Shown in pieces: positions 33,719 through 34,366 of a stretch of DNA of 34,366 nucleotides. The notes under the pieces were generated by a model. That model searched no databases, was not told the origin of the DNA, and saw nothing but the letters and a program-made list of their open reading frames with translations. Source of the DNA: an uncultured Planctomycetota bacterium (GTDB lineage: Bacteria; Planctomycetota; Planctomycetia; Gemmatales; HRBIN36); assembly GCA_937944855.1 (NCBI GenBank), contig CALFAY010000047.1, positions 1 to 34,366 on the forward strand, given 5' to 3'. Positions within the stretch are counted from its first letter, which is position 1; every line of letters begins with the position of its first letter. Both the position numbers and the translations under genes were made by a program.

Positions 33719-34366
33719 CTACAGATTCCGGTACAACCTCCATTTTTCGGCAAGATGCCTCCATCTCAACCCTACCAAATCCCGCGCCGCCTGATAAGCG
33801 AGATGCAGCCGGATGATGCGTTTCCGCCGAGCCATCTGCGCTGCGGAATTCCAATTTCGGGCCAGTGCGGCCTCGGCCAACTCGCTGTAAAGCCGCGATT
33901 CCTCCTGAAACCGCAAGAGTGTCCGCGTGTATTCCGTCGTGGCGTTCCCCTCGTGGCGGCGGTAAGCGTAGGCGACTTGTGGCGTGCCGACCAACGCGAA
34001 ACCGTTCAGCAACAGCCGTGTGAATAAATCGAAGTCGAGCACGAATCGCCACGCCGGGTTGAATGTCGGCTTGGGCAACGCCCCTCTGCGATAACAGACG
34101 GTGGGGCACATGATAAAGTTGCCGCGTAAGACCGTCCGGAGGCCTGATTCCCCTTGAAGCCGTACCAACCCGCGCGGGCGGAGGTAAGTTTTGACGTGAT
34201 CCGCCAGCGAAAAGCATGGGCGGCCCCGGGCGTCAATGATTCGCGTCTCGCAGAACCCGGCGACAGCATCGGGGTGCTCATCAAGCAGTTTCGGCATTAC
34301 ACCAGAGTAGTTTGGCAGCAATTCATCATCCGCGTGCAACAGCGTGACGTAGGGCGTCTGGGCCAA
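33719..34366 (-). CDS. Glycosyltransferase, C-terminal part
   Basis: The frame is open to the right window edge, so the first part of the gene is missing; 216 codons are visible. The segment LLHADDELLPNYSG resembles the DxD region of family 2 glycosyltransferases with Asp-Asp-Glu. Downstream is a FIMCPTVCYRR segment, then FNPAWRFVLDFDLFTRLL and a final helical RLYRNL. These are typical of GT2 proteins of the rhamnosyl/amino-sugar type. It probably belongs with the next two genes in a polysaccharide operon. Donor and acceptor cannot be inferred. Confidence 0.83.
   Translation of the reverse strand: MAQTPYVTLLHADDELLPNYSGVMPKLLDEHPDAVAGFCETRIIDARGRPCFSLADHVKTYLRPRGLVRLQGESGLRTVLRGNFIMCPTVCYRRGALPKPTFNPAWRFVLDFDLFTRLLLNGFALVGTPQVAYAYRRHEGNATTEYTRTLLRFQEESRLYSELAEAALARNWNSAAQMARRKRIIRLHLAYQAARDLVGLRWRHLAEKWRLYRNL

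Overview
The window looks like a chromosomal segment of a Planctomycetota bacterium, most likely a member of the Gemmataceae or a close relative. The evidence is GC-rich coding sequence, two DUF1559 proteins (one with a prepilin-type N-terminus, one very large with a zinc ribbon and Gly/Pro repeats), a secreted protein with a planctomycete N-terminal LESR-type sorting motif, a membrane-anchored alpha/alpha-toroid protein, a long planctomycete-type sigma factor and a Hanks-type kinase. The species assignment is inference. I saw no rRNA, tRNA, CRISPR array, IS element or phage gene.

Layout. 1-5.5 kb (+): a respiratory nitrogen module. It holds the 3' end of an octaheme hydroxylamine-oxidoreductase-like cytochrome, then napA and a four-heme napB joined by short stop/start overlaps, then an alginate-export-family outer-membrane barrel, closed by a bidirectional terminator. 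5.6-8.6 kb (-): Bax inhibitor-1 family protein, a zinc alcohol dehydrogenase and a secreted surface protein. 9.2-12.9 kb (+): a DUF2200 protein, an MCE (MlaD)-OmpA fusion, a sigma factor, and then a cobalamin riboswitch placed before a DUF1559 prepilin-like gene. 13-14.5 kb (-): DUF29 and BON-domain proteins. 14.7-17.6 kb (+): ParA-type ATPase, a family 2 glycosyltransferase and galactokinase, which runs tail-to-tail into galE (-). 18.7 kb (+): a small basic protein. 19-25.5 kb (-): kinase, accD, the giant zinc-ribbon/DUF1559 protein and a 3-hydroxyisobutyrate-dehydrogenase-like enzyme. 25.6-30.1 kb (+): cinA, a secreted TPR protein and yebC, closed by a strong bidirectional terminator. 30.2-34.4 kb (-): the toroid protein, a gene-poor gap, DUF2304 and two glycosyltransferases, the last cut by the window edge.

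How the parts may work together. The HAO-like cytochrome, NapA and NapB would form a periplasmic nitrate reduction route whose nitrite could pass to the HAO-like enzyme, as proposed for Nap plus HAO pairs in Campylobacterota. GalK, GalE and the glycosyltransferases point to galactose activation and surface polysaccharide synthesis.

The most unusual element is the cobalamin riboswitch at about 11.8-12.0 kb. Its downstream gene is not a recognised B12 synthesis or transport gene but a DUF1559 prepilin-like protein. The ribosome binding site of that gene is matched by a perfect 10-base complement about 40 nt upstream. This suggests B12-controlled surface or secretion machinery specific to this group.
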